NCBI GenBank assembly: GCA_029298735.1
Contig: JANSLP010000140.1
Span: forward strand, 1 to 64,000
DNA from: Ophiostoma sp. CBS 140.51
Taxonomy: Eukaryota; Ascomycota; Sordariomycetes; Ophiostomatales; Ophiostomataceae
Direction: 5' to 3'
DNA length: 64,000 nucleotides
The notes under the pieces were generated by a model that worked only from the letters and a program-made list of their open reading frames with translations, was not told the origin of the DNA and did not search any database. A program made the position numbers and the translations under genes. Below, in pieces: positions 20,251-32,300 of this stretch (its first letter is position 1; every line of letters begins with the position of its first letter).

Positions 20251-20915
20251 ATGCAGTTCTCTACGCTCGCCCTTTCCGCCCTTCTGGGTCTGGCCTCCGC
20301 CCAGACGTCCGTCACGGTCGTTGAGGTCTCCTCCAAGAACAACTCGCTCACCTTCTCGCCCGATAACATCAAGGTCGCCGCCGGTTCCATGGTCCAGTTC
20401 CAGTTCCTGGCCGGCAACCACACCGTCACTCAGTCCACGTTCGACCAGCCGTGCCAGCCCATCTCGTCCTTCAGCAACGTCACCGGTTTCCACTCGGGCT
20501 TCGTCCCCGTGGCCGCCAGCGCCAACACCGGCTCGATCCCCACGTATACCATTATGGTTAACAACACCACGCCCATCTGGATCTACTGTGCCCAGGCCAA
20601 GCACTGCGAGGCCGGCATGAGCATGGTTATCAACGAGAAGTAAGCCGCCACCCCTTGCCTAAATCAATTTGAATGTTCGCTAACATCTGCAGCACCGCCG
20701 CCAACTCGTCGCGCTCTCTAACGGACTACAAGTCGATGGCCACCAAGGCCACCACCGTTGTCCCCAACGGCTCAAACAGCGGCACCTCGGGCACCACCTC
20801 GTCCTCGGGCTCAACGACCACCAGCGGCACTACCACCAGCGCCGGCAACCTCGTCTCCATTCCCCAGTTCGCCGCCGGCCTTGTCGCCGTTGCCGGTACC
20901 TTCTTCCTGCTGTAA
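20251..20915 (+). CDS. GPI-anchored extracellular cupredoxin-domain protein
   Basis: Two exons, 20251-20639 and 20693-20915; 203 residues. The intron (GTAAGC donor, GCTAAC branch site, CTGCAG acceptor) is phase 2 and joins exactly to an NTAANSS coding run. A signal peptide spans about 1-18 (MQFSTLALSALLGLASAQ). The cupredoxin domain (about 20-127) keeps all type 1 copper ligand positions: His57 in GNHTVTQS, then Cys113, His118 and Met123 in IYCAQAKHCEAGM. A Ser/Thr/Gly-rich stalk (about 155-185) and a hydrophobic C-terminus (FAAGLVAVAGTFFLL) without a charged tail indicate a GPI anchor. The family, often named extracellular serine-rich proteins, is common on fungal cell surfaces; its redox role is not established. 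The T-rich leader before the ATG suits a highly expressed gene. Confidence 0.9.
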
Positions 20916-21381
20916 AGTGGTTAGACGTACTTCTGGGAGTGTTGATGTCGGTGTCTCCGTAATGATGGTTTTTGCTTCTTTTTCCTCGGTCCCATGGATT
21001 GGTGTACTATGAGTTCTTCTTTTTATCTCTTTCTTTTTTTAGATTTTTTCGGTGTGCTGTGACGACTGTTCGGGGCAGATTTCCTTAAACAGAGCCGAGC
21101 CGCTTTGTGGTAGCGAGACGGCTCTTTTCTTTCCTTGGGGGAGAGAGAGGAGTTGGGTCCCAGATCAGAGAAGGGGAGGACGAGCTATTTTCCTATTTGT
21201 CTCTTTTTTGTTTCTTTTGTGTACAGGGGAGAAGTTCACGACCGTGTAGTTTACATACCGCTTTTTAACTGCATTTTAAAAAATCGAAGTTTTGGAAAAA
21301 AAACACAGTCCATTATATGCCAGTCTAGTAAAGTGAGATGATCTTACATTATAAATACGCACGTAGAATATCTTCCACAGT
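20916..21381. other. Intergenic between convergent genes
   Basis: 3' flanks of the cupredoxin gene (+) and the cytochrome-b5-like gene (-). T-rich, with nothing else recognised. Confidence 0.4.
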
Positions 21382-22319
21382 CTACTTCTCCTCTGTGGGC
21401 ACCTCGCGGTAGGCCCGGCCTTCTTGTGCTGGCTTGCACAACGGCTTCACCTCACCCTCCCAGCCAGGCTCACGCTTCAGCTTGCCCACATAGTGGTACT
21501 TGGTGCTCTTGGTGAAGAAGTCGACCCAGTGCTGCACCGCGTCGTGCACCCGCTTCAACGCATCCTTGCGCTCCTGCGCCTTCTTGGCCGCCAGCTCAGC
21601 GGGTGTCCAGTGGCTATCCACCTCCGGGTTGTCCAGCGGCAAGAACATATCCTCAACGCCGCGCAGGTCGCCCGTGCGGTCGTCGGCAAAGCAGCCCGTC
21701 ACAAAGCCGCGGCTGGCGTCGACACCGGCGAAATAGTGGTACGATCCACCAGGACCGTAAATGTGGCGGCCGGCCGAGACGTCAAAGACGTTGCCGTCAA
21801 TCGAGAGGTAGACCGGTCTATCAGGGAGCGAGCCATCGTAGCCAGCCAGCTCTTCGAGAGTAAAGTAACGAGGGCCGTTCTGTACGCACGTTAGTATAGA
21901 TGTTCTCACAAGTGCGTCGATCCCAGAACAACGGAGCGCACAGCATATGGACCATGTTCGCCTCCTACATATTGCATCTTCCACCACGAGAGCTTGAGGT
22001 AGTTGGGCTTGTTCTGCATGCCCCAAAAGTAGGACTCGCCGCCCGAAACAAGATAGCTGAGACCGCACGAGGCCAGCAGCAAGAAGGTCAGCACGCGGAA
22101 GATGTCGAGGTAAGGGCTGTAGTCATCCTCCTCTTTCAGGAGCTGGCGCTTCTTGCTCTTGGTCTTGCGCTGCTTCGGCTGTGTCGTTGTCGTCGGCGGT
22201 GGTGTGACAGGCTTGCCATTGTTTCCGTCCTCCTCCTCGTCGGTCAAATCGGTCACGTCGACCACGCGCGGCTCCAGAGCCGGGTCTCTCCTCCGTTGGC
22301 GGGCAGTATATTCATTCAT
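21382..22319 (-). CDS. Membrane-anchored cytochrome b5-like heme/steroid-binding protein (PGRMC/Dap1-related)
   Basis: Two exons on the minus strand: 22319-21969 and 21876-21382; 281 residues. The intron is phase 0, with a GTAGGA donor, ACTAAC branch site and GTACAG acceptor, and joins KMQY to NGPRYFTLEEL. Residues 1-70 are polar and basic, 74-91 a single membrane span (FRVLTFLLLASCGLSYLV), and about 121-215 the cytochrome b5-like domain. The domain has YLSIDGNVFDVSAGRHIYGPGGSYHYFAGVD in two pieces: the Tyr-based heme pocket typical of PGRMC and Dap1, rather than the His pair of true cytochrome b5. The usual FAGRDAS reads FAGVDAS here. Dap1-type proteins help P450 enzymes of sterol synthesis in the ER; that role is inferred. 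Start: the first ATG (22319); the open frame upstream has no other ATG. Confidence 0.85.
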
Positions 22320-23211
22320 TTTGTGGTGGGGGAGGTGTTGAGTCAAATCGAAATCGAAGCTGGATCAAGAGCCAAGATGTCGAGAAAATAGAACTTGTAG
22401 CGATCGTCAAGATGCCACATGTCAGGGAAATCGAGGAGGGAAGTTGATGTCGAGAAAGTGCCTAACAATAAAGCTTAGGACAGGCTGCAACTCAATGCGT
22501 CGGGTGATTTGTTGCCAGATCTCACGCGGCTGGATCGGACGGCTTGCGACATGAGACAAGAGAAAAGCGGCGAATGGTGTTTGGCGGATAACGACGAACG
22601 GCAACGAGCATGCATGACGAAAAGGCAACTTTGGTCAGAAAATAGATTGGACCTCCTTGGATTTTGGACTTTTCGGCCAATGCGGGGACCAACATTACAA
22701 GCTCAGACGGCACGACAAAAGGGAAAGAACGACCCTGATGGAGCTTTCCCCAACTGTAGTTCCGTGTTCCGATGCGCCAAAATGCCCTAAAAGTCTCAAA
22801 AGTGCACTAGCCACAATCAAGCCACAGAGACAGCGGTCGTCCCGCTTTTTATCCAAGGCGGTCACCTAAACCAGCGCGTCGCCAGAGCAACAGCGGGCCC
22901 AAGAAACGCGACCCGCAATTAAACCAATAAACAGAAGCAGCCAAAGTAAAGAGAAAGCAGCCAAACGCCTGGGGCAAGTTAATATCGCGGAGACAAAGAC
23001 CAAAAGCGTGTGTATCCTGGATTTCACATCACGAACGCCCAATTCACATTCCTCACGCATTTTTGACAAACGGCCAAATCGACAACTGCCGGAGAGGACA
23101 TCGACAAATAAACATCACGAAAACATCAAATCACGACAAAACACACCTCGACAGACATTCACGACACTCGACACTGAACATACTACATCGACATCGACAC
23201 ACACACACACA
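22320..23211. promoter_or_regulatory. Divergent promoter region
   Basis: 892 bp between divergent start codons of the heme/steroid-binding protein (-) and the coiled-coil protein (+). The 3' part is an A/C-rich leader ending in a short CA repeat directly before the ATG at 23212. No ORF here looks coding. Confidence 0.4.
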
Positions 23212-26073
23212 ATGGATTTCCACGGGAGTCGCGCCGGCTCACCAACGCCGCTGCAGGTGATATCACCGGAGCGCGTCAACCAGCAACAAAACAACCAAAA
23301 CAACACGGGCTTCGCCTCCAGTGTGGCCTCTGTCACCGACAAGATCAGCCAGTTCAACTCGCTGGCCATGCAATCCAAACAGCTTGAGCGCAAGACGGCC
23401 GACGCCGCCCTGAAACGCGCCATGGTCGGCCGCGAAGAGGCCGAATCCGACATGCGGCGGTACCGCGAAGAGGCACGGCAGCTGCGCAAACAGGTCGATG
23501 AGGGCAAGCACCGCGAGCAGCGTGTGGGCGAGCGGCTCGAGGCGGTAATGGAGAACTACGGGCGCGCCAAGGAGACACATGCACACACCCAAGCACTGTG
23601 GGAAAAGGAGATTCGGCGGGCGCGCAAGGAGACGTTCAAGTCGCAGAGCGCCATCGTGAAGCTGCAAGAAGAGCTCAAAGCAGCACGGGCGAGCACAAAA
23701 GCCGCCGAGGAGGCGCTGGTACACGAAAAGGAGCGCAGCAAGGCCCGCGAGCAGGAAGCATTCCAGGCACGGTACGAGCTGGTGGGCTGCCAGGAGGAGC
23801 TGGAGCAGACGCTGCAGAAAGTCAAGATGCTGGAGCAGGAGCGGGATGCGTTCCGTAGCCTGGCCAAGTCAGAAGAGGACGTTGCACGCATCGCCTCGGA
23901 GGGCCGTCTACCTCTGCCACCACCGGATGCTGAAGAAGAGAAGGCAGCTGAGGAGGAGGATGTCAAGGAAGCGGAAGACGACAAGGAGGACAGCGACATG
24001 ACCGACGGTGACAGCATGGACGAGAGTGAAGACAACCTGACCCTCACCATCCCTAAGCAGCGGTCCAAGCAGTCCAAGAAGAAGGGAAGCAAGAAGGCCG
24101 CCCGCGTCTCATCCGTCACACTCCTCGACATTCGCTCATCGGCCGCCAGCGAAGCTGAGATTAGCGAGCTCACCCGTCTGTGGCAGTGGGAGAAGCAACG
24201 TGCCGACCGTTCGTCTGAGCTTGTCGAGTACCTCGAGGCTGAGTGCCACCTGCGCGCCTGCTCCTGCATGAAGAAGCGCCCACGCACCAGCATCCTCGAC
24301 TCTGCACGCAAGCGGCCCAACCTTGATATTGGCGACGGTGCTGACCACATCATTCTTAGTGAGAAGGCTGCCATCACCTCGCCGACCGCCAAAATCCGGG
24401 CCAGCTTGAAGCCCTCGCCGTCCAAGATCCTGCAGAGCAACTTCCCTCACATCAGCCACAGCCCGGAACGTCGTCGCGACGACAACGAAGATGAGGAGAA
24501 GGAGGAGGGTGGAGATGCTCAGGGAGACCAGGCTCAACAGCAGTCCCCCAAGCAGAAGAAGGCCCCGCGCCTGAGTACCACCATCTTCGTTCCCGAGGAG
24601 GGTGTGTTCCGCACCGTTTCGCAGCAGATTGCCGAGGAGATGGAGGAGGCAGTTGCAGCGGCAGCTGTGGCGACCATGGCAGCGATGCCCAAGGAGCCCG
24701 AGGTGGAGGTGCATGAGCAGGTGCAGGAGCAGGAGGCAGAAATTGCTCCTGAGGTTGAGGTCAAGGCTGAGGCTGAGGCTGAGGCCGAGATCGAGATTGA
24801 GCAGGCTGCGCCGCCAACACCAGCACCGGCACCAGCAGAGACAATCACCCAAGACATACGCCACCCCTTTCACGAGATCCTCGACGCCGACGACAACCGG
24901 GACGCCGACACCACCCTAGGCGACGTGACAACCGACTCCGCCGACTACACCGTTGAGACGACTACCGAGCAGTCCATGTACGCCCGCACGCCATCTGTTG
25001 AGCCGCCTTCGTATGCCCAACAGCGCACCTCTCTCCTATCTCTCCTCGACGCACCACACCGCCAGGAAGCCGAGCAGCCCATCAACTTTTACGTGCCCAC
25101 CACCCAAGGTCCTCTGCCGACTGAGCCCGCCAGACATGATGCCAACATTGACATCCACATGGACGACGCTGCTGAGCAGCACGAGGCACCTCGCACTGCT
25201 TCGTCGCTCCTCGTTGCCAGCACCTCAATGCGCCATGTCGACACCGAGATGGACGAGCCCGCACCGGCACCGATCAGACAAGTTGAGCGGGATGAGCAGG
25301 TCGTCGAGGAGGAGCGGGAAGAGCGCATCTCGGATGTGACCGAAGTTGCCTACGCTAGAAGCCACAGCAGCCAGTCTGTTCGGTCTAACCACTCCAACCA
25401 CTCGCACAGCTCGAGCCGCTCGAGCCAGCCCAGCCGGTCACGACAGGGCCGCCCGCCATCAACACAGCAGCAGTACGAAGACCGCGACGCGACACCCGTC
25501 GCTCAGCCGCAGCGGTACGAGACGCCTGCCATGGATGAGTCGCTCAACGGCCACTCCTCCGTGCGCCCGCACACTGTCGCCGCGACCAACGTGTTCAAGC
25601 ATAAGACGACGACAACCAAAGTGCCTCTGCGCGAGGAAACGACCGACCCTAGCCTGGCCCAGCGCATCATGGCCGCTCAGCGCACACCCACCAACAAGAT
25701 TCTTCCCACGTCGGCGTCGGCTGGCTCGGCCGTCTACAGCGACGGTGAAGCGGCTGCCACCCCCGGCACAACGGACGGCCCCAGCTTCGATATCAACAAC
25801 CCGGCCCTGACGCCCACCATGACGCGCGAGGAGTGCCTGGCCCAGATTAGAGAACGCCGCGGACGGGCCCGCAGTGCTGCGGGTGGCTCGTCGTCGTCCT
25901 CGTCTCATTCGTCGACACGTACCACCTCGGCCTCGTCGGCCAAGTCTGCCACCACCGGCACCACAACAACAGCCCCGGGTGGCATCCGTCGGCCCATCAC
26001 ACCAGGCAAAGAACGCCGTGAAGTTAGTGCGCCCGTCCGGCGCGTGGCCAGTGTGCGTCGTGTGCGGCCGTGA
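23212..26073 (+). CDS. Large coiled-coil protein of unknown function
   Basis: Single exon, 953 residues from the ATG at 23212, which follows a CACACACACA leader; the open frame extends 68 codons upstream but that part looks like untranslated leader. Residues about 40-225 form a long coiled coil rich in Glu/Arg/Lys/Ala heptads (EEARQLRKQVDEGKHREQ, LEQERDAFRSLAK). Then come an acidic block (about 240-280), a basic patch (KQRSKQSKKKGSKKAAR), a second short helical segment with a Cys cluster (ECHLRACSCMKK), a long Glu/Ala/Pro-rich middle and a Ser-rich basic C-terminus (RRPITPGKERREVSAPVRR). The layout suits a cytoskeletal, spindle-pole or septal scaffold, but I do not recognise the family and assign no function. 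Confidence 0.8.
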   Translation: MDFHGSRAGSPTPLQVISPERVNQQQNNQNNTGFASSVASVTDKISQFNSLAMQSKQLERKTADAALKRAMVGREEAESDMRRYREEARQLRKQVDEGKHREQRVGERLEAVMENYGRAKETHAHTQALWEKEIRRARKETFKSQSAIVKLQEELKAARASTKAAEEALVHEKERSKAREQEAFQARYELVGCQEELEQTLQKVKMLEQERDAFRSLAKSEEDVARIASEGRLPLPPPDAEEEKAAEEEDVKEAEDDKEDSDMTDGDSMDESEDNLTLTIPKQRSKQSKKKGSKKAARVSSVTLLDIRSSAASEAEISELTRLWQWEKQRADRSSELVEYLEAECHLRACSCMKKRPRTSILDSARKRPNLDIGDGADHIILSEKAAITSPTAKIRASLKPSPSKILQSNFPHISHSPERRRDDNEDEEKEEGGDAQGDQAQQQSPKQKKAPRLSTTIFVPEEGVFRTVSQQIAEEMEEAVAAAAVATMAAMPKEPEVEVHEQVQEQEAEIAPEVEVKAEAEAEAEIEIEQAAPPTPAPAPAETITQDIRHPFHEILDADDNRDADTTLGDVTTDSADYTVETTTEQSMYARTPSVEPPSYAQQRTSLLSLLDAPHRQEAEQPINFYVPTTQGPLPTEPARHDANIDIHMDDAAEQHEAPRTASSLLVASTSMRHVDTEMDEPAPAPIRQVERDEQVVEEEREERISDVTEVAYARSHSSQSVRSNHSNHSHSSSRSSQPSRSRQGRPPSTQQQYEDRDATPVAQPQRYETPAMDESLNGHSSVRPHTVAATNVFKHKTTTTKVPLREETTDPSLAQRIMAAQRTPTNKILPTSASAGSAVYSDGEAAATPGTTDGPSFDINNPALTPTMTREECLAQIRERRGRARSAAGGSSSSSSHSSTRTTSASSAKSATTGTTTTAPGGIRRPITPGKERREVSAPVRRVASVRRVRP

Positions 26074-29000
26074 ACGAGAACGAGGGTTGATGAGCACAGG
26101 AGGTGCCTACGGGAGCAATGAAAAATGATTGGGGTGTTTTGGAGTCTGTTTATTACCCTTGTTTTTAACGTCCGGCTTGGCGTTCTTCAGCATTGCTCGG
26201 CGTTCTTTTCATGTCTTTTTTGGTGTGTTTAGTTTCGGTTTTTTGTTCTTTTTTGGGCCTGATTTTGAATGCGCCTCTGTTTATGCCTAGACGTTGCTAC
26301 GATATTGTTTTACTGTTTTTAATATTCGATGCTTTTTTACGCTTTTACTTCTTTCACAAACTATCCAATTCTAATACCTTTTCTATTGTGCTAAGAATCG
26401 ATGCTTCCAATGATGGCAATATACTATCCTGTTTAGCTAATTCACCTTCTTGGTGCCTCTTGTTACGCTTCCAAATCATTAAGTAAGAAATGCTGTGAAC
26501 GTCATCGTGAGCAGGGTGATCTGCTTCCTTGAAAATCTTTGGAGACGGGTTTTTAAGTATCGTTTCCAGTCTATTTACAGGCTTTTCAGTCAATTTTGTT
26601 CTTATTTTATTCCCTTTTTTACCTACCTAATAATTTTGAAGGGAAAAGAATTGGGTTTCTAAAACTAAAAACTATCGTTCTCACAAACAAGTCGAACAAA
26701 TGATAAAACCACGAAGCAAATGACTTCAAAGCAAAAATAAGCGCCATTATTTTCCTTCTCCCTACATATGATACGCGACGTTGTTAATTATAGAATTTTG
26801 AGAGAGATCCTCAATTGGCAGGTTTGATGTTTGATGGCCAGGGCATCATCTATGCCTGCGCGGGCCACGACTGACCAGCCCTTGCTTGCAGCCGAGGATC
26901 TCGAATATACGTGAAATATTCTCTGACAATGGGGTCCAGCTTTACTTATAGTTTAGTCCCTTGGAATCTCTGTTGTTTCTTCCTTTCCACTTATATTTAT
27001 TTTTCTTCTCGCTCGTCGACGATTATCTCTCACGATCTCCCCACGCATCATCATGCATACTTGAGAATCGTGTGGGGAGACCACGTCGGGGGCCAGTAGC
27101 AAGGGATTTTCTCAAACAAGAAACCCCCATAGTCGACAAGGGAAAGGAAAATCGGGAGCCATCGGCAGCCCATCGACGAGCGGCATGACATGGACAGGCA
27201 TCGCATCAACAGAACAACAGAAACAACAGAGAGCGCCAAAACAATGCCAGAAAATCGCTCCAAACAGACCAGACTTTACAGCATCCTGGGATATCTCCCT
27301 TGATTCTCCGATTATCAAGATCGTCTTGCACGTTTCGCCCACGAGCCGGCCTTGCCAGCAGGCCTTTTGAGCAGACCCTCAACAGGCATCCCTTGTTCAA
27401 AAATAGAAGTAGACCAACGACACCATGAGCGACCAACATGCCGAAAGCAAGGCAAAGTCGCCTCTTCGAAACAAGATCTCCATCGTTCGTTTTCACTACT
27501 GTGTATGTTTTCTTGCATCCTTTTACTGCCCACATCTGGGATGCATATGCCGCTCGTGTTTGTTTGTAAGAGAACGAAGAAGTTTGAGCGGCGAAACAGG
27601 TCTTCCACCGGCATTCCTTACCTGGTCTGGCGACGATGGTTTGCTTCATGAACAGGAACGAAAAAAAGATCAACGAGGACAAACATCAACCACACACGCC
27701 CTGTTAAGAGCTACAAGAAAAAGCTAGAAACGTAGGACCCGAACCTCTGCGTGGCTTGGCGAGCCACATAATTCCTCTCCACACGAAACACAAAACACAA
27801 AACACATAAACAAGAATGAGGTATGCCCGCTCATCCTGTATTATTCAAAGTAGCGGTGACGGCCGTGAGATCCGAGAGAGATGAGAGATCGGGAGGACAA
27901 AACGAGCTTGGCCAGTATAAGAGCACAAAACACAAAAACACGAGACCACGAGACCACGAGAACAAAACAATGGGAGACCGAAATAAATGCCGTGTTGTTG
28001 AACGTGACGGATCGTTTTTTTACTCGATTCTGCGCTACGTTCTTCACCCCCTCCCCTCGTATCATACCAGAGCAGGGGCCTCCGTAGCTGGCGAGAGAGT
28101 GAAAGCATAATGATGTACGAACAGGGGCTCTAGTAGGGCCCTTTTGATTTTTTGACTTCCGGATTGTCGCCGATGGCGGCGAAATGCAGAGTCAAAGAGA
28201 AAGACTGGGGTTGACATGAACGATGTGGCGGGGGCTAGAACGAGCAGAAGGCCCGGAAAGTCGAAACATGGCAAGAAAAACGAAAGCATTAGAAACATCG
28301 TTCTCTCGCTCTCGTCCGGACGGACCGGGGATTGGGAGGCCATAAAAGTGAGATGGGTGTGTACACTATTTCTCAGAAAAAAGTGACAGATGAAATTGCT
28401 TGGTTCGCGAGGGGTGAGCTGAGATGGCTGATATGTGCGGTACGTGCTTTGTGGTCGTTGCACGGCAGAGAGCGGAGGCTGGAAGGGAGAGCGACGTGAG
28501 GAGGGTGAAACGAGAGGGAGGCTAGGAGGACGACAAAGGCGGAGGGGGGACAGAAAGGGCGGCGAGAAGGAAAGAGCCGAGAAGGCACACAAAGCCAGGG
28601 AGTCAATAAATCTGACCAGAGGTAGGCCCGAGACGGGAAAGCCACAAGATCGAGTCTCCGTGCTCCCCGGAAGTCACTGCAAGACAGTCTCTGTAGGAAT
28701 GGTGGTAGTTTCATTCCTTCTTGTCTCTTTGTTTGTAAGATGGCAAAGAAAGAGGTAAAGAAAGAGGAAGTCTCATGTGTTGGTTCTTTTTGGATAGTTC
28801 TATTTTATTCCCTTTGTTATGACCTCGGACCCGAGAGGTCTCACGGAAGATGAATATGGAGAGAAATTGAGGATGAAATAAAATCAGATGCTGCAAAGGA
28901 AATGCCGGCGACTCTATCCTCTCAGGACGCTCTGTATATTGCAGCCATGATCTGATCTCCCGGAACGAGTGCACGAAGACACAAAATATTGGGAAATAGA

Positions 29001-29295
29001 AATAGAAAATATCAGGCTACGCACCTACGGCAAACCGGGACACGGGTATCTGCCTATCCATGCGCTCAAGTGTTGCCACCCATCTTTGTGTCTGGTCTCC
29101 GTCCTTTCACCTCTAGCCAAGCAATTCCTGCCATGCAAGGACACGTCTTTCTTTTTGTGCTCTTTGTGTTTTCTGACTTGTGTACGTGTGAGCTTGCGTA
29201 CGTGTTTGAATTCGTACGTGCGGGCTTTTGTGTACTGTACTAGGCCTTCGTATCCTCTGTTTTGTGTTTTGCGTTGTCCATGCTGAAAGTATGCT

Positions 29296-29319
29296 TGTGT
29301 GTGTGTGTGTGTGTGTGTG
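29296..29319. repeat. (TG)n microsatellite
   Basis: About twelve uninterrupted TG units. Confidence 0.9.
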
Positions 29320-32300
29320 CGTGTCTTCCTCCTCGTACTGGAGTGTATGAGCCTGTTCTTCCTTCTCCCTCCTCCCTCCTTTTTCTCTCGCCTCGTCTGA
29401 CATGCACGGAGCCGGACGCCGGCGTGTGGCGACCCATTCGGATAGCCGCCTCTTGTGCCTAGTGTTGCATCATGTGGCTATGTTTCTGTACAAAGTACGT
29501 TGTAGAGTGGATGGCTACTCAACCCGTGGGCCTAGACTGTGTCTTTTGAGTCGATGCATTGACTTTGATTTTGATTTCAGGCTTTTGGTCTCGTCTTCTC
29601 TTTCGTACGGAGGGCAGCTTAAAATTCATGACTTTGGATTCTGCCTCGAGTCGATCGGATCGAGGATCGCCTTTTTTGCTATGCCCACCCCATTACAAGT
29701 AGCAGTCATATTATGTCGACAGGATATGCCGTATTATTTTCTCTCTAATAATTATTTTGTGCCAGAGTACGACGTACTGCTTTTTTACCCATTTGACCAC
29801 CTCCATTTTACTACGTATTTTTACATTCCGATACTTTTACGCCTACCAGGCCCGCGGTCTGTGGTTCTGCCCTGTCTGCCCTGTTTTAATAACATGCACG
29901 TCGTTAAGGTTTTTTTTTTTTGGTCGCCCTCTTGCGGGGATGAGCCGCCGCTTTTGCGACAAAGGCGATAAAAGCGACAAAAGAAAATGCAGGCAAAAGA
30001 TAATGCAGGCATCCCTCCCTTTCTCTCCCCATGCTGCTCTGAAAGACTGGGATGGATGGGAGGTGTTCATGCCATCCCGCAACCAGGGCCGTAGCAAGGG
30101 TTTGTGCACCTTTTTTATGCAAAGGGAGGGTTGAAGGACAAAAAGAGAGGAGAACCAAAAGAAAGGAGGGTGGTATTGTGGTCTTGCGTAGTATTGGAAT
30201 TCTGCCCAGAGGTTTGTGCGTGTGCTTTTGGTCCCTTCGGAGTGTGGTGAATAGCCGTTGCCCTATTCTGATCGACAGAGAGTGTTGTAACAGAACGGGA
30301 TGCAATCACTTTTGGGCTGTCAAAATCTGTCATTCAACAGTCCTTGATTCATTTTATCATCATAACCCTTTGTCGATCATATTCAATTTTATTCACATTT
30401 CGCTTTGATATGGTATTATTGTGTCGTATGTATCTCCGTATTGGCGGTTGAAGGCGGCTGGACGGAACTGGCCATCAGGGCTGACCAGGGCTTGGTTCCG
30501 GGGAATGGAAATAGGAAGACGGAGGGAGGAATGAGGCAGTGGCCGAAAAAAGAGAGTTTGCACTTCAAATTAATACCGCATCGACATATGTCCGTGTTGA
30601 TGCTGGTGCCAGGTTTTCTTAGAGTTTACAAAAAAGCATATCCGAAATAAGAATATGCGGAAAGGCAACAATGAGAAAGGACTTCGCCACTTGCAAGTCC
30701 AGTTTGGTCGGCAATACGCAGTAGATTGTTTTTGGCGCATAGGGCAGGGTAATAGGGCGGCTGGGCGGCATAGAGCATGGATCAGGGCTGGGGAACGCTT
30801 GCCCGGGAAAAGGAGGGTAGTTCATTAATACAACAACAAAAACAAAGAGATGCTCCCGTGCCGGACATTTTAAGATGCTTGTAAAGTGCCTTGTCGCTGC
30901 TTGCCCTGCAGTGCATATACACTCACCTTTACTCCGTAACGTTCGTCGTATTGGCCACTCTGCAAGGTGAGCGATATTAATGTCCGACGTGTATTTTTGT
31001 TTACATCCGTTGCGTGAAAAAAAAGCGAGAATCATCACGATAATAATAGACAGGTAGCGGAAACAAAGGGCATAAAGATCGAAATGAAAAGAAAAAAACA
31101 GAAACGAAAGGGATGAGAGCCCGGCTTGACGGTCCCGAGGACATAAAAAAGAGACGAACAGGGAACTCGGGCCTCTCTTGAAATTATTTTTGAGTTTTGC
31201 TGCATGATTCCTGGTCGGCGACGATGTCGTCGAAAAAGGGATGACAAAGGCGACCGAAGGTAGACCGACAGTCCGAAAGGGTGTGTCAGGCGGCGGGAAC
31301 CGAGTTAATGTGGACGCAAGGGAGAGTGCAGAGTTTGAAGGGGTGAATAAGGATAAAAATAGAGACCTCAACAAAGAGAACATCACATGAGAATTTGCTC
31401 CAAATGAGGAAGTAGAGTTTTTTGGGGTTTCAATTTTGAATTTTGAAATTTTGACCTCTGGCAAGAGGCTCAACTATCTAAGTTGAGATATTCATCCACG
31501 TTGTACACGATCACAAGATGAGAGACTCCAACGGCAGACAGCAATATGGCGCAATGAGGCTGGGCCACACAGACCACAGAGAGGCCGGGCCAGGTTGCAC
31601 AGGGCGTGTTTGTGGACAAACACAGGTTCACGTAGAGCACAAGACTTGTGTTGAAAGTGAACGTGTTTTGGATATTTTACAATAGGGCAGACAGATTGTG
31701 CCTTGTACCCTGTCCTGTGGGTTTCTGGAAAGAGAATTAAAATGACTATAACTGAAAAAAGAGAGAAGAATACGAAGAGTAGTGATATGGAGTAGACAGT
31801 CAATATTTCCGAGAGAGAAAAAAGGGATTGGATGTGACGAAAAGGAGCACACCGCAACCACCAGGACACTGGTTGTTTTTCTCGTCTCTCTTCACACCAC
31901 TTTCACACCTTCTCCCACTCCATCACAATGATACACAAAAACAGAGAACACAGAATCACGGCTACGGCGCAAAATCCTTGGTTCCTGCGGGGAAGCGCAT
32001 GCGTGTTTCTGTTTTTGAGGTGTCTTTTCGAATGCCCTCTTTGATTGTCTGTTGCTTTTCTTCTATGGCATCTTCTCTTCTTTTCGGCCGAGTCACACCG
32101 CAGACGCTTTTTCACGACCTACACAGTAGAACGCTTTCCAACCTCACTCCACCCCGTCACCGAGAATCGGCATCCTGCAGAACGATATCGTCTCTTTCTC
32201 TTTTTTCTTCTTCTTTTTCTCATTCACCCCTTTTCGTCTCATTTTCTCGTTGTCTCCCTCTTGTTGACTCCTTTTATTGTTCCCTTTTCACCAAATAAAA

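Noticed and set aside
27425..27727. Plus-strand frame of 100 codons with a good start context (CACCATGAGC)
   Set aside because: After about 25 plausible residues the translation becomes Cys/Phe-rich and lacks any domain. Could be the first exon of a small gene, but there is no support.
30619..31473. 284-codon frame on the minus strand, the longest in the gene-poor region
   Set aside because: The translation is Ser/Phe/Leu-rich with scattered Cys and no domain, and other frames overlap it. It resembles a chance ORF in purine/pyrimidine-skewed DNA.
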